This document shows, in pieces, positions 33,095 to 44,831 of a stretch of 64,000 nucleotides of DNA. The position numbers and the translations under genes were made by a program. The notes below the pieces were generated by a model, which did not search any database, was not told where the DNA came from, and saw only the letters and a list, made by a program, of their open reading frames with translations. Numbering within the stretch: position 1 is the first letter of the stretch; every line of letters starts with the position of its first letter. This stretch comes from Morella rubra (taxonomy: Eukaryota > Streptophyta > Magnoliopsida > Fagales > Myricaceae), in NCBI GenBank assembly GCA_003952965.2, contig CM025855.1:14079833-14143832 (forward strand), in the 5' to 3' direction.

Positions 33095-36000
33095 GGCATC
33101 TCTCCATAAAGGATTTTTGACAGCCTCATGATAAAACTTCGGTTCAATGTGAGTGGATAAAGCTAAAGTGTATGCTTTGTGAGAAGAAGTATGCTGTTGT
33201 GAGAAGAAGAAAGATTATAGTATGAAATAAAAGAAAAAATAGGATATAAAGGCTGTACTTAAAAAGTTTCAACCAAATGACAATGATAATCTTGCAAATA
33301 CACGGGCTGTCTCCTGATTCTTGATGACTTGCGAAGGTTAATAGAATTTGGGGTTTCTGATGTTGAATTGTCAGCTGAAACAGAAAGAGGATTAGCAGAA
33401 ACAGAGGGTTGAACATCTGAAGTGAATGGAGAGAGTACAGAGGAATTGCGAAATGCAGGAGTAGAAATAGAAGGGTGAGAGTGAGTAGAAGAAAGAGAAG
33501 CATCTGTGGGAGAAGCAGCTGTGGGAATAATTGGAAGGACAACAGTGTTAAGAAAATCAAGATTGTCAAAAGGCAGAGGAGTGTGTGAAGATTTGGCAAA
33601 TGGAAAAACCGTTTCATGAAAAAGAACATGACGAGAAATAATGATTTTGTGGGTGGAGAGATCAAACAGTTTATAACCCTTAATACCAGGTGGATAACCA
33701 AGGAAAATGCATGGAGTGGATCTTGCAGAGAACTTATTGCGTGTGTGTTGATGTGTGGAAACATAAGCTAAACAGTCGAAAGTTTTCATGTGAGTATAAA
33801 TTGGTGGTGTGTCATATAAGAGCTCAAAAGGGGATCTGTTCTGTAGTAGTGGAGTATGCAGTCTATTAATGATGTAAACAGCAGTAAGAAGACATTCACT
33901 CCAAAATTGAATGGGAAGATGAGCTTGAAAACGTAATGACCTAGCTACATTTAAAAGGTGCTGATGTTTTCTCTCTACAATGGAGTTCTGTTGATGAGTG
34001 TATGCACAACTTCGTTGATGTAAAATACCATGCTAATTATAGAAGGATTGCATGTCAAATTCGAGACCATTATCTGACCGAATAATTTGGACAGAGGTAT
34101 GAAATTGATTTTTAACTAAGAAACAAAAGGACTAAAGATACCGTTGTGTATCAGATTTATTTTTCATGAGATATATCCATGTGCATCTTGAATAATCATC
34201 AACAATGAAGAGAAAATATTGAAAACCATCATATGAACAAACTTGAAAAGGTCCCCAGATGTCAACATGAATAAGCTGAAAGATGTTTTGAGATTGAGAT
34301 TCATTTGAAGAAAAAGGAAGCCTTTTCTGTTTACTAAGATGACAAGTATCACAAGGTATAGAAGAACATAAAGCAGAAACATCATTTAAAGGTAAGACAG
34401 GTTTTATTAGCTTCAAACGCAAAGGAGAAAGATGTCCTAGGCGACAACGCCATAGCAAATCTGATTACTGAACAGTAAAATTGCAAGAAACTGATTTATT
34501 TGAACCAGAAGAAGCTGTGACGGGCTACAAGAAATGATAGAGGCCTTGAAACAATTTAGCTATGCCAATCGTCTTCCATAGAGCATGGGCCTGAATAAAG
34601 CAAAAATCATGAAGAAAAAGAAGACAGCAAGACAATTCAGTGGTTAGTTTACTTGCTGAAATGAGATTGACAGTAAAATTTGGAATGAATAACACGTTTG
34701 TAAGGACAAAACTATCAGAAAAAGCTACTGTGCCAACATGAGTAGCAATGACAAAATGATTATTTGGAAGTTTAATTTTCAAGTGTACCGTGGAGATGAT
34801 GGTGGTTAAGAGATCAAGAGAACCAACCATATGGTCAGTAGCCCCAATGTCAAGGATCCAAGAAAGGGAGGTGTTTTGACACTGATTTGAAGAGAAATCA
34901 AATGAGAGATTACCTGCGAAATTAGAAACAAGTGAAGAGGCAGAGACTGAAGGTGTAAACACATGATTAACCGCAGGAAAATTAGAAATTGAGGATATCA
35001 TGTTCTGTTGTTGGAGAGATGAAATGAGACTTTGGCACTGCTCTTGGATACGTGATAACTCTGGAGTTGAACTGAGATCTGAATCAAGAGAGGTATTGTG
35101 AGCACTAGGAGTGTTGGAGGCATTTCAACCCTTAGTGAATTTGAATCCGGGTGGAAAACCGTAGAGCAGATAACATTTATCTATAGTATGGCCTGACTTC
35201 CCACAGTGTGTACAAACTGGTTTAGAAGCTGATTTTCCACCAAAAGGTCGAGTAGGAGTAGCTTTAAGGGCCATGACAGCCGATTCAGAGAGTGAAATAG
35301 TTGTACCCCCAAGTTGTTCTTCTTCTTGAACAACAAGAGAGAAAACTTTATTGATGGCTGGGAGAGGATCGTATAACAGAATTTGACCTCTGATATGAGA
35401 AAACTTATCATCAAGTCCCATGAGAAATTGCAAAATAAACTCACGTTCTTGTGCTGCAAGAATAAACTTAGTAGCCTTGCACTCCAATCCACATATACAC
35501 GTCTCAAGAGAAGAGAAAGACTGTAGTTCATCCCATTGCATTTTTAATTTTGTAAAATAGGTACTGACAGAGGTAGCACCTTGAGAAAGAGTAGCAAAGT
35601 GCTTCCTGTGTGAAAGATTCTTGGACCATTTGACAGTGTAAAGCGTTGTCGAAGATCATTCCAGAGATGTTGTGCTGAATCAAAGTAAAGAACAGATGCT
35701 GCTAGTTCTTTGGAGATGGAATTCAGAATCCAGGAAGTAACAATTAGATTGCATCTGCCCCATGCAAAATAAGTCGAAATGTTTGGATCTGGTTTGGTGA
35801 TACTGCCATCCACAAATCCAAGTTTGTTTTTGAAAGTGAGTGCCATAATCATGGACCTACTCCATGTTGAATAATTCTGTGCCCCGAGAAGAGGCTGTGA
35901 CACTAGTGAGGCATTCGTATTTTCGGCATAATGAATATACAGAGGATTCGAAGGATCTTCTGTAGGAACAAACGAAATTGGAGGATTTGAAGGAGAAATG

Positions 36001-36146
36001 GGATTGATATGAGGGGAATTGGAAGAAGAGTGAGGTTGATTGTGTGTTTCTTCTGAGGTTTGAATAGTCATGCTCTATTTGTAGAAGGAAGAACGTAGAA
36101 GAATGTAGAAGAAGTATGCAGAAGGCTTAATTTTGCTCTGATACCA

Positions 36147-36307
36147 TTTCACAATCTGAATTGTATCAAGGAAAAAGTATATTGTATTCAATACGAATAG
36201 TTTCTTATATACATGAGGCTGAAGGAGCCGTGAGCTGTAACAATCAAACTAACGGTTGTGATACAAACTAACTTAGGCTGTATAACAAATTCGCAGTTAT
36301 TGTAAAA
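36147..36307 (-). repeat. 5' LTR of the complete copia element
   Basis: 161 bp, directly adjoining the tRNA-Met primer-binding site at 36135-36146. It has the same non-TG/CA termini as the other LTR. Confidence 0.88.
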
Positions 36308-36320
36308 GTAGGCCAACCTA

Positions 36321-36590
36321 TCATTTGGAATTGCCAAGTTCAACATCCTTCACAGGAGAATTCTCCATCCCTTCCTTCAAAAGTCTGATCTTCTTCGCTG
36401 TTTTTCGAAAGCGGAAGTGCCTTGTTAATTGACTGCTTCTCCAACTCCACAGCCCAACTATAAATTATCATCCCAACAACAGCAAGAACCATCCCCATGA
36501 TGTTCTTGACAGCCATCTCGGAATCGAAGGGTAGCCACCCTAGTGTGAGGACACACATTGTTTTCTTGAAAACCATCTCGAAATCTAGAA
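36321..36590 (-). pseudogene. UDP-rhamnose/UDP-galactose transporter (URGT) 3' exon, frameshifted, copy 1
   Basis: The - strand reads VFKKTMCVLTLGWLPFD, VKNIMGMVLAVVGMIIYSWA and VELEKQSINK, which is the last transmembrane region of plant Golgi nucleotide-sugar transporters of the URGT type. After a shift near 36393 a second frame gives LLKEGMENSPVKDVELGNSK and a stop at 36321, the family's C-terminus. The upstream exons are missing. The copia element is inserted only 13 bp past the stop codon, and its far flank continues the former 3' region. Arms of an inverted repeat (31033-31136 and 36625-36730) enclose the exon. Confidence 0.75.
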
Positions 36591-38467
36591 AGCTGCACAC
36601 ATTGGCGACAGGTTGCCATTGTAGGGACGACGACGTTTGCTTAATAATTAGTCTATACCTTTTCAAATTGAAGGGCAGACATCATTTACTTAATTGGAGT
36701 ACTTTACGTTTTGTGCTTTTTTTCAAGCCACAACCGATGTCGTTTGCTTCCATCCTACTGCTTCTCTATGGGGGTTTTTTTTTTTTGACGTGTCAATGTT
36801 GAGTTATAAACTTTTAAAGCTGACATGACAATAAGATAACGTGGCAAGACCCTTCCGTTAGGGAAAGAGATGAAATTTGACGGAAGGAACATTTTGTCAA
36901 AAAATGAAAATTAAAAGACTAAAATATGAAAAAATTAAATTCAAGGACTAAAAAATAAAAGTGATAAAAATTCAAGGATTAAAATATCAATTTTTCATAA
37001 TAATACTATACTATATACTGAATATACACGTCACATTGTTTGGTAAAACACGCCCTTTTTCTTAATTTGAAACCCAAAATAAATTCACTGGGCAAGTTAC
37101 TGCATAATTTACCTAAACAACTAGTGAGAAGTAGGTGGAGACCTACCTCACAAGTCTGCATAGCTTGCAAAAGAAGCCATTCGGTGATTAATGCTTGCAT
37201 TTTCCTTGATGAATTTGATTTGCTGGTTAGGAGAGAGAGAGATGTCAACACCACAGCATAATCTCAGTGTCAGGTGTGGTGTTCAGTGTTCTACATAGAC
37301 TCATAGTGTAATTAAAGGTCGACGGGAGCTTTGGGGTGCTGCTGGCCGTCTTTAAAGGGTTGGAGCTTTTTGTCTGTCTCAGTTTTGCCCTAGATCGCGT
37401 GCCCTGTCACCAAATCACAAATGTTAAATGGAGATTTTCAGTGTAGAAAAAAAAAATCGGAGCTTTTCTCATTGACTGGTCGCATGCAGTGTTTGAGTAT
37501 TAAAATTTTAGGTGATAAAAATGTTGAGACGATATGATCAGTGGAAATATAAAGAGAGATCATTTGAATTAATTTTTTTTATATTTATAGTAAAAATATA
37601 TAATTTAATGGAGAAATTTTTTTTATAATTATTTTATTATGGTCAAAATTTTGGCATCCAAATGTCACTTCTTCTTTTGTTCCAACTTTCTTAAGTAGCA
37701 CCAAAACACAAAGCGGCTGCCTAAGGCCTCAAAACCAAGATGGCTCCAAACAATAATATCTTTCTATGCTTTGTTGAAAAACAAATAAGAATAATAATAA
37801 TAAAAGACGTGAAAAAGTTGAAAAAAAGCTCTAATTGACACTTTTGAACTTAAAACATTGCACTCACTTCTAATGTAAAAAAAAAAAAAATGGATGAACG
37901 TTATTTATTGCAGTAGAAGTAAATGAGCTAATCAATGTTATAAATCTCTCTCAAGTAAACAATACAAAAAAAACACATAAAGTCGAAGGCCCATCACATA
38001 TAATTGTTTTTATGAGAGGCATAAATTAAGGTAAAGAGAGACTCGAAGGACGTAAGAAAAAAAAAATCTGAAACTCGAAACGCTTCTTAATAATGTTTAT
38101 GATTCGAAACAAAATGGGAATGAAATTGAGCAATTAATTATTGTATTGTATTTCGTGTGTAACATGTTAATTTGTTGTATTATTAAGTTATTATTAAAAA
38201 CCCTCATTTTAAATTTTAGTCTTTAGACCTCCATTTTTGAGCCGCTAGCTCCTATAGGGAACTGACATAAATTTCACCTTTCATGATGTCCAGATGAAGC
38301 CTTCACCAATTATCCGTTTTGGTAACAGATCTTCTCTCACCGAAGGATTGATCCAACTTGCTCATAAAGAACTAAAAGGAAGGAGACACTGATACATTTT
38401 GTAAAGCTCAAGTGCCAAAAAGGTCTACGCGGAACAGAACCTTCATGATTGGAGTAACTCGAAGAGG

Positions 38468-38662
38468 GTGTTCTCATCCTTTAAAAGTACTACCAGATTT
38501 GCTAATCAGGACCACTTATTTATAATCCTGTCTTGTTATGTCGAAGACAGACTGATCAGTCAGGTTAAATATAGACGAACACGTCGCATGCCTTTGAACT
38601 TTCTGGTCACGATCAAGAACTTTGCTCGCGAGGCGTATCGTGAGATAAAATCACAACCCTAA
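38468..38662 (+). other. Open block of unknown nature, duplicated at 41581-41775
   Basis: An open frame reading SSFKSTTRFANQDHLFIIL, RTRRMPLNFLVTIKNFA and REAYREIKSQP is identical in both duplication units. A shortened relative occurs at 29921-30010. The wording looks protein-like but I recognise no family, and no splice context or start is clear. It may be a decayed exon carried by a repeat. Confidence 0.3.
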
Positions 38663-38818
38663 ATTTTCCCAACCCCATTGGTACTAACTTTGGCTGGCAA
38701 AGCTCTGATGTGATGTACTAACTTTCGTTTAAGATTCCAAAAAGTTTCACACTGGCACTGAAGACAAAGGAATCAAATTCACGGTTTAACTTCAAAAGCT
38801 GGAAAATGTTCCACACAC

Positions 38819-38858
38819 GCAAACTAATTGATTCACAAACTTGAATCAATTAGTTTGC
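38819..38858. repeat. Perfect 17-bp hairpin (also at about 41932-41971)
   Basis: GCAAACTAATTGATTCA pairs perfectly with TGAATCAATTAGTTTGC across a six-base loop. The stem extends by about four pairs after one mismatch. The same sequence recurs as a single arm near 38985. Confidence 0.9.
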
Positions 38859-39185
38859 ATGTGCCACGTCATTCCTATCCTTTTATCCACAAGTGGAAGG
38901 AATATCGTACTATATTCAAGATACAAATACCAATGGGGTGCTCGTTTAAGATTCCAAATCAAAACGAAGAAATATGTGCCACATGCAAACTAATTGATTC
39001 ACAAACCATAGAAGCAACGCTTACGAATAAATTACAGTACGTACATCAAAACTAATAAATCTGGGCCCGGTTTGATATCTCACGCTTCTCCACTGGGGGA
39101 TAAACTGTGACAGTTGGATTCGGATGCCATGACATGGTTCTCGGAGGCCATGACATGGTTTTTACGGACTTTGATGATGAGTATC

Positions 39186-39288
39186 ACATCGGGTTAAGAC
39201 TTGGATAAAATTTAAGACGATGTGATACCTCTGTTTATATATTACAAGTTTAAGACGTATGACATATTCAAGTCTTAACCCGATGTGA
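39186..39288. repeat. 19-bp inverted repeat with 65-bp loop (also in unit 2 near 42293-42396)
   Basis: CACATCGGGTTAAGACTTG (39186-39204) and CAAGTCTTAACCCGATGTG (39270-39288) are exact inverse copies. Related AATGTCATACCTCTGTATAT-type direct repeats follow. Confidence 0.85.
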
Positions 39289-39362
39289 CTTGAGAATGTC
39301 ATACCTCTGTATATATATTACAAGTCATATCGGGTTAATTAACAGTCGTAATGTAATCAAGA

Positions 39363-39621
39363 TCATTCCATGCTGAATCTAAAGAACAGAAGTTCTTTGG
39401 AGATGGAATTCAGAATCTTGATTGATCCGCAGTCTACCTTCCACAAATTCCTAATCATTTGAAGTCTCATTTGGCAACCAAAAAGAAAATGAAAACCCAG
39501 ACGTTGCTGCTTGATGCAAGTATATTGTGAATAGTTTCTTATATACATGAGGCTGAAGGAGCCGTTTAACAATCAAACTAACGGTTGTGGGCTGTATAAC
39601 AAATTCGCAGTTATTGTAAAA
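39363..39621 (-). mobile_element. Shrunken copia remnant at the duplication junction
   Basis: Pieces of the copia gag region (for example GTTCTTTGGAGATGGAATTC, as at 35706) and a reduced LTR (TAGTTTCTTATATACATGAG onward to TTATTGTAAAA) are present with many internal deletions. They sit exactly where the copia 5' region would be if the tandem duplication had begun inside gag. Confidence 0.75.
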
Positions 39622-42470
39622 GTAGGCCAACCTATCATTTGGAATTGCCAAGTTCAGCTTCTTTTCCTGATCTTCTTCGTGTTTTTCGAAAGCGGAAGTG
39701 CCTTGTTAATTGACTGCTTCTCCAACTCCACAGCCCAACTATAAATTATCATCCCAACAACAGCAAGAACCATCCCCATGATGTTCTTGAGCCATCTCGG
39801 AATCGTTGTCCTTTTATTTCTACTGCAACATGGCTTGCCATTGTAGGGACGACGACGTTTGCTTAATAATTAGTCTATACCTTTTCAAATTGAAGGGCAA
39901 CATCATTTACTTAATTGGAGTACTTTACGTTTTGTGCTTTTTTTCAAGCCACAACCGATGTCGTTTGCTTCCATCCTACTGCTTCTCTATGGGGGTTTTT
40001 TTTTTTGACCAACTTTTAAAGCTGACATGACAATAAGATAACGTGGCAAGACCCTTCCGTTAGGGAAAGAGATGAAATTTGACGGAAGGAACATTTTGTC
40101 AAAAAATGAAAATTAAAAGACTAAAATTGAAAAAATTAAATTCAAGGACTAAAAAATAAAAGATAAAAATTCAAGGATTAAAATATCAATTTTTCATAAT
40201 AATACTATACTATATACTGAATATACACGTCACATTGTTTGGTAAAACACGCCCTTTTTCTTAATTTGAAACCCAAAATAAATTCACTGGGCAAGTTACT
40301 GCATAATTTACCTAAACAACTAGTGAGAAGTAGGTGGAGACCTACCTCACAAGTCTGCATAGCTTGCAAAAGAAGCCATTCGGTGATTAATGCTTGCATT
40401 TTCCTTGATGAATTTGATTTGCTGGTTAGGAGAGAGAGAGATGTCAACACCACAGCATAATCTCAGTGTCAGGTGTGGTGTTCAGTGTTCTACATAGACC
40501 ATAGTGTAATTAAAGGTGACGGGAGCTTTGGGGTGCTGCTGGCCGTCTTTAAAGGGTTGGAGCTTTTTGTCTGTCTCAGTTTTGCCCTAGATCGCGTGCC
40601 CTGTCACCAAATCACAAATGTTAAATGGAGATTTTCAGTGTAGAAAAAAAAAATGGAGCTTTTCTCATTGACTGGTCGCATGCAGTGTTTGAGTATTAAA
40701 ATTTTAGGTGATAAAAATGTTGAGACGATATGATCAGTGGAAATATAAAGAGAGATCATCAAAATTTTGGCATCCAAATGTCACTTCTTCTTTTGTTCCA
40801 ACTTTCTTAAGTAGCACCAAAACACAAAGCGGCTGCCTAAGGCCTCAAAACCAAGATGGCTCCAAACAATAATATCTTTCTATGCTTTGTTGAAAAACAA
40901 ATAAGAATAATAATAATAAAAGACGTGAAAAAGTTGAAAAAAAGCTCTAATTGACACTTTTGAACTTAAAACATTGCACTCACTTCTAATGTAAAAAAAA
41001 AAAAAATTGAACGTTATTTATTGCAGTAGAAGTAAATGAGCTAATCAATGTTATAAATCTCTCTCAAGTAAACAATACAAAAAAAACACATAAAGTCGAA
41101 GGCCCATCACATATAATTGTTTTTATGAGAGGCATAAATTAAGGTAAAGAGAGACTCGAAGGACGTAAGAAAAAAAAAATCTGAAACTCGAAACGCTTCT
41201 TAATAATGTTTATGATTCGAAACAAAATGGGAATGAAATTGAGCAATTAATTATTGTATTGTATTTCGTGTGTAACATGTTAATTTGTTGTATTATTAAG
41301 TTATTATTAAAAACCCTCATTTTAAATTTTAGTCTTTAGACCTCCATTTTTGAGCCGCTAGCTCCTATAGGGAACTGACATAAATTTCACCTTTCATGAT
41401 GTCCAGATGAAGCCTTCACCAATTATCCGTTTTGGTAACAGATCTTCTCTCACCGAAGGATTGATCCAACTTGCTCATAAAGAACTAAAAGGAAGGAGAC
41501 ACTGATACATTTTGTAAAGCTCAAGTGCCAAAAAGGTCTACGCGGAACAGAACCTTCATGATTGGAGTAACTCGAAGAGGGTGTTCTCATCCTTTAAAAG
41601 TACTACCAGATTTGCTAATCAGGACCACTTATTTATAATCCTGTCTTGTTATGTCGAAGACAGACTGATCAGTCAGGTTAAATATAGACGAACACGTCGC
41701 ATGCCTTTGAACTTTCTGGTCACGATCAAGAACTTTGCTCGCGAGGCGTATCGTGAGATAAAATCACAACCCTAAATTTTCCCAACCCATTGGTACTAAC
41801 TTTGGCTGGCAAAGCTCTGATGTGATGTACTAACTTTCGTTTAAGATTCCAAAAAGTTTCACACTGGCACTGAAGACAAAGGAATCAAATTCACGGTTTA
41901 ACTTCAAAAGCTGGAAAATGTTCCACACACGCAAACTAATTGATTCACAAACTTGAATCAATTAGTTTGCATGTGCCACGTCATTCCTATCCTTTTATCC
42001 ACAAGTGGAAGGAATATCGTACTATATTCAAGATACAAATACCAATGGGGTTCGTTTAAGATTCCAAATCAAAACGAAGAAAATGTGCCACATGCAAACT
42101 AATTGATTCACAAACTAGAAGCAACGCTTACGAATAAATTACAGTACGTACATCAAAACTAATAAATCTGGGCCCGGTTTGATATCTCACGCTTCTCCAC
42201 TGGGGGATAAACTGTGACAGTTGGATTCGGATGCCATGACATGGTTCTCGGAGGCCATGACATGGTTTTTACGGACTTTGATGATGAGTATCACATCGGG
42301 TTAAGACTTGGATAAAATTTAAGACGATGTGATACCTCTGTTTATATATTACAAGTTTAAGACGTATGACATATTCAAGTCTTAACCCGATGTGACTTGA
42401 GAATGTCATACCTCTGTATATATATTACAAGTCATATCGGGTTAATTAACAGTCGTAATGTAATCATAAT
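39622..42470. repeat. Tandem duplication unit 2
   Basis: Second copy of 36308-39362. A short sequence common to both right borders (AAGTCTCATTTGGCAACCAA at about 39463 and 42520) marks the original downstream flank. Confidence 0.88.
39635..39810 (-). pseudogene. URGT transporter 3' exon, copy 2, further deleted
   Basis: Counterpart of 36321-36590. It keeps the stop codon (39635-39637), the AVVGMIIYSWAVELEKQ segment and NKALPLSK, but has lost most of the C-terminal LLKEGMENSPVKD stretch and everything upstream of about 39810, where unrelated sequence replaces it. Confidence 0.7.
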
Positions 42471-43201
42471 GCATCTGCAAATAAATAAACTTGGACCGAG
42501 TCTACCTTTTCCTTTTTGAAGTCTCATTTGGCAACCAAAAAGAAAATGAAAACCCAGACTTGCTGTTTGCAAGTATGTGAATAGAACTTGGGCTTTGTGG
42601 GACATACCAAGAAGCTAGCTTCTTTTCCTTGTGGGTTTTTACAGGTCTGAGAGAAGTTGTCCTTTTATTTACCAATGCTTCACAGCCTTTTGAAAAGCAA
42701 ATTGGTTTCTTTTGGTTTTCTGCGATCTTTCTCTTACCAACTAAATTGGCATGACCCAATGACAAAACATGATCAGCTATAACATTAAATAAAAGAGGCT
42801 TGCAATAAAAACCGTCATTAGAGAGCGGGATTGATGGGCTTTCAGTTGGCTAGGAAACCTCAAAAAATATTTTTGATTGGGTTATCTATGATGTATATCA
42901 ACTTAGGAAATCAGATGAAGCTAGTTCATGATTCCGCTTTCTGTGTTTTCTTTTTTCTCTCTTAAAGCACTGTAATTGTTACATTACCATGAGAAAACCA
43001 AGTTGTAATTGGATGTGCACCAGCAAAACAGAAGCTAGGACTTATGCATTATATTTGATCAAAATCCTTTAAACATCTGAGCCCCTCCCCCTTTCAAGAG
43101 ATATTTTCTGTTTTTTCCAGTAACATCCAATTTAAGAATAATCTCAACCGAGCTGATTTTTCTGTGATGCTTTCAACTGACAAGGTGCTGTTGCTGTTCA
43201 G
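42471..43201. other. Intergenic, no gene seen
   Basis: Spacer between the tandem duplication and the importin-alpha exons. The first 110 bp resemble 39420-39540. No coding segment is recognised, so the upstream importin exons are not here. Confidence 0.5.
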
Positions 43202-44065
43202 GTTATTATCAACCATAATGCTCTTCCTTGCCTGTTGAACCATTGACCAATAATTATAAAAAGAGCATCAAGAAGGAAGCTTGCTGGACTATTTCAAATA
43301 TTACTGCTGGTAACAACGAGCAGATTCAGGTAACCTGTGGATCCAACCTGTTCGAATATGTATTTTATTCTCTTTAGCAGGAAGTATGCCTACCCTGGAT
43401 TTGCAACATTTCGAAAATATATACACAATTCCCGTCAAATATCACCACCGAATGATGTCCTATCACATGTTACAGGCTGTTATTGAGGCTAGTATCATCG
43501 CCCCACTTGTTAATCTGCTTCAAAATGCGGAGTTTGATATTAGGAAAGAGGCTGCATGGGCAATCTCAAATGCTACATCTGGTGGTTCTCATGAACAAAT
43601 CAAGTATGAAACAAATCTGGTTGTCTCTTATAGTTTGTCTTTTGAAGTATGTTTGACCTGCAGATTCTATATTTCTTTGCTGGTTACAGGTATTTAGTGA
43701 ATCAAGGATGTATCAAGCCTTTGTGTGATCTCCTTATCTGTCCTGATCCAAGGATTGTCACGGTTTGTTTGGACGGGCTTGAAAACATATTAAAGGTAGG
43801 GGAGGCTGAGAAGAATGTGGGAAGTGCTGGAGATGTAAATCTCTATGCCCAACTGATTGATGATGCGGAGGGGCTAGAGAAAATTGAGAATCTCCAGAGT
43901 CATGACAACACTGAGATTTACGAGAAGGCAGTGAAGATTCTTGAGACATATTGGTTGGAGGAAGAGGATGATACAATGCCGCCGGGTGATGCTCCTCAGA
44001 CTGGATTCAACTTTGGAGGGAGTGAGGTTCCTTCTGTTCCTTCTGGTGGATTTAATTTCAACTGA
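43202..44065 (+). pseudogene. Importin subunit alpha, 3' exons only, one frameshift
   Basis: Three exons with GT/AG borders are 43202-43329, 43476-43603 and 43690-44065. They encode ARM repeats ([77 protein letters not shown]) and the C-terminal region ending VPSGGFNFN. Importin alpha carries NLS cargo to the nucleus with importin beta. The importin-beta-binding domain and the first five or so ARM repeats are missing. The first exon is 128 nt where 129 is expected, because a base is missing near 43239 (CTTGCCTGTTGAACC then ATTGACC), so the frame breaks. Introns are retained, so it is a DNA-level fragment rather than a retrocopy. Confidence 0.85.
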
Positions 44066-44466
44066 AGGTATCTTCATACCAGTTACTTTTGGCTTGTGTG
44101 GTGGGGTTTTCCATTTATTTTTCCTGTTGTTAAGAATTGGTAACCCAGCTTTGCATGCAAGGCTACTTATTTTTGTCATTGATGCTCTTAACATCGTTTA
44201 TTTTTAAATTATAGCAGGATTTGGCGGTGGGAGAGTTGTCGGGGTCAGGTCAGGTGTCTTGTCGTGTCTGGGTCCTCTTTGGTCCGGTATCCGGGATTGA
44301 TTTGTGGGGTGCTGGACTGTCTGAGTGTGTGGCAGTGGCTGGATCATGGAAGATGAGGAAAATACTTGGATTGGTTATATGAGGAACTGGAACAAGGACG
44401 CGGAGATAGACTTCTTTGTTTGGAGAATGGTTGTCTCGGGGGATTGGGCTCTCCTATAAAGTTGAT

Positions 44467-44831
44467 GTCGAGTCTCATAAATTTTTTTTTTTTTTTAAGC
44501 AAAAGAAAATACCCCATCCATACAGCTTTAAGGGGGTTTATGCAACCAGTCACAATACAAAATTTCAGGTGGAATATCATCAATATTTACATGACCCACA
44601 CGGTGAGTTTGAGCAGCCCATTTGGCAAGTTTATGAGCCAAACGATTTTGCTTGCGAGGAATCCAAGATAATTGCCAAGTTCCGTGAAGGCCTAATAAAT
44701 CATGACAGTCTTACAGTCTGCAACTAGGTAGCCCTCCAGATCCCTGCCACTATGAGTAATCGCATTATACGCATTCAAAGAGTCACCCTCCAACTCAACT
44801 GATTGCCACGAGTTTTCGTCGAGTCTCATAA
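44467..44831 (-). mobile_element. LINE-type insertion, 5'-truncated, with A-tail and 14-bp target-site duplication
   Basis: GTCGAGTCTCATAA occurs at 44467-44480 and again at 44818-44831. Between them lies a 337-bp insert that on the - strand starts with VELEGDSLNAYNAITHSGRD, runs through WQLSWIPRKQNRLAHKLAKW and QTHRVGHVNIDDIPPEILY, and ends with a run of about 15 A before the duplication. This is the RNase H-like (RVT_3) 3' end of a plant non-LTR element, inserted by target-primed reverse transcription. One frameshift and one stop lie between the two coding parts. Confidence 0.88.

Larger units (their letters stand above)
31433..36312 (-). mobile_element. Ty1-copia retrotransposon with both LTRs and target-site duplication
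   Basis: LTRs at 31438-31602 and 36147-36307 bracket, on the - strand, a primer-binding site TGGTATCAGAGC (36135-36146), gag (from MTIQTSEETHNQ at 36071; knuckle CTHCGKSGHTIDKC), protease (SWILDIGATDHMV), integrase (CRLGHLSPLRLKLIKP, HVDIWGPF, FIVDDYSRCTW), reverse transcriptase ([12 protein letters not shown]) and RNase H ([21 protein letters not shown]). A G-rich tract precedes the 3' LTR. Flanking pentamers GTAGA (31433-31437) and GTAGG (36308-36312) are the target-site duplication. Several frames are interrupted, so it is complete in structure but probably inactive. The short LTRs and pol wording fit the Ale/Retrofit-type copia group. Confidence 0.92.
36308..39362. repeat. Tandem duplication unit 1 (about 3 kb)
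   Basis: Collinear with 39622-42470. Both units hold the transporter fragment, a poly(T)-rich stretch, an AT-rich spacer, the 38468-38662 open block and the hairpins at 38819-39288. Differences are mostly short deletions; the largest is about 90 bp (37567-37655), absent from unit 2. The duplicated tract also includes part of the copia element (gag and LTR remnants at 39363-39621), so duplication followed the copia insertion. Confidence 0.88.
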
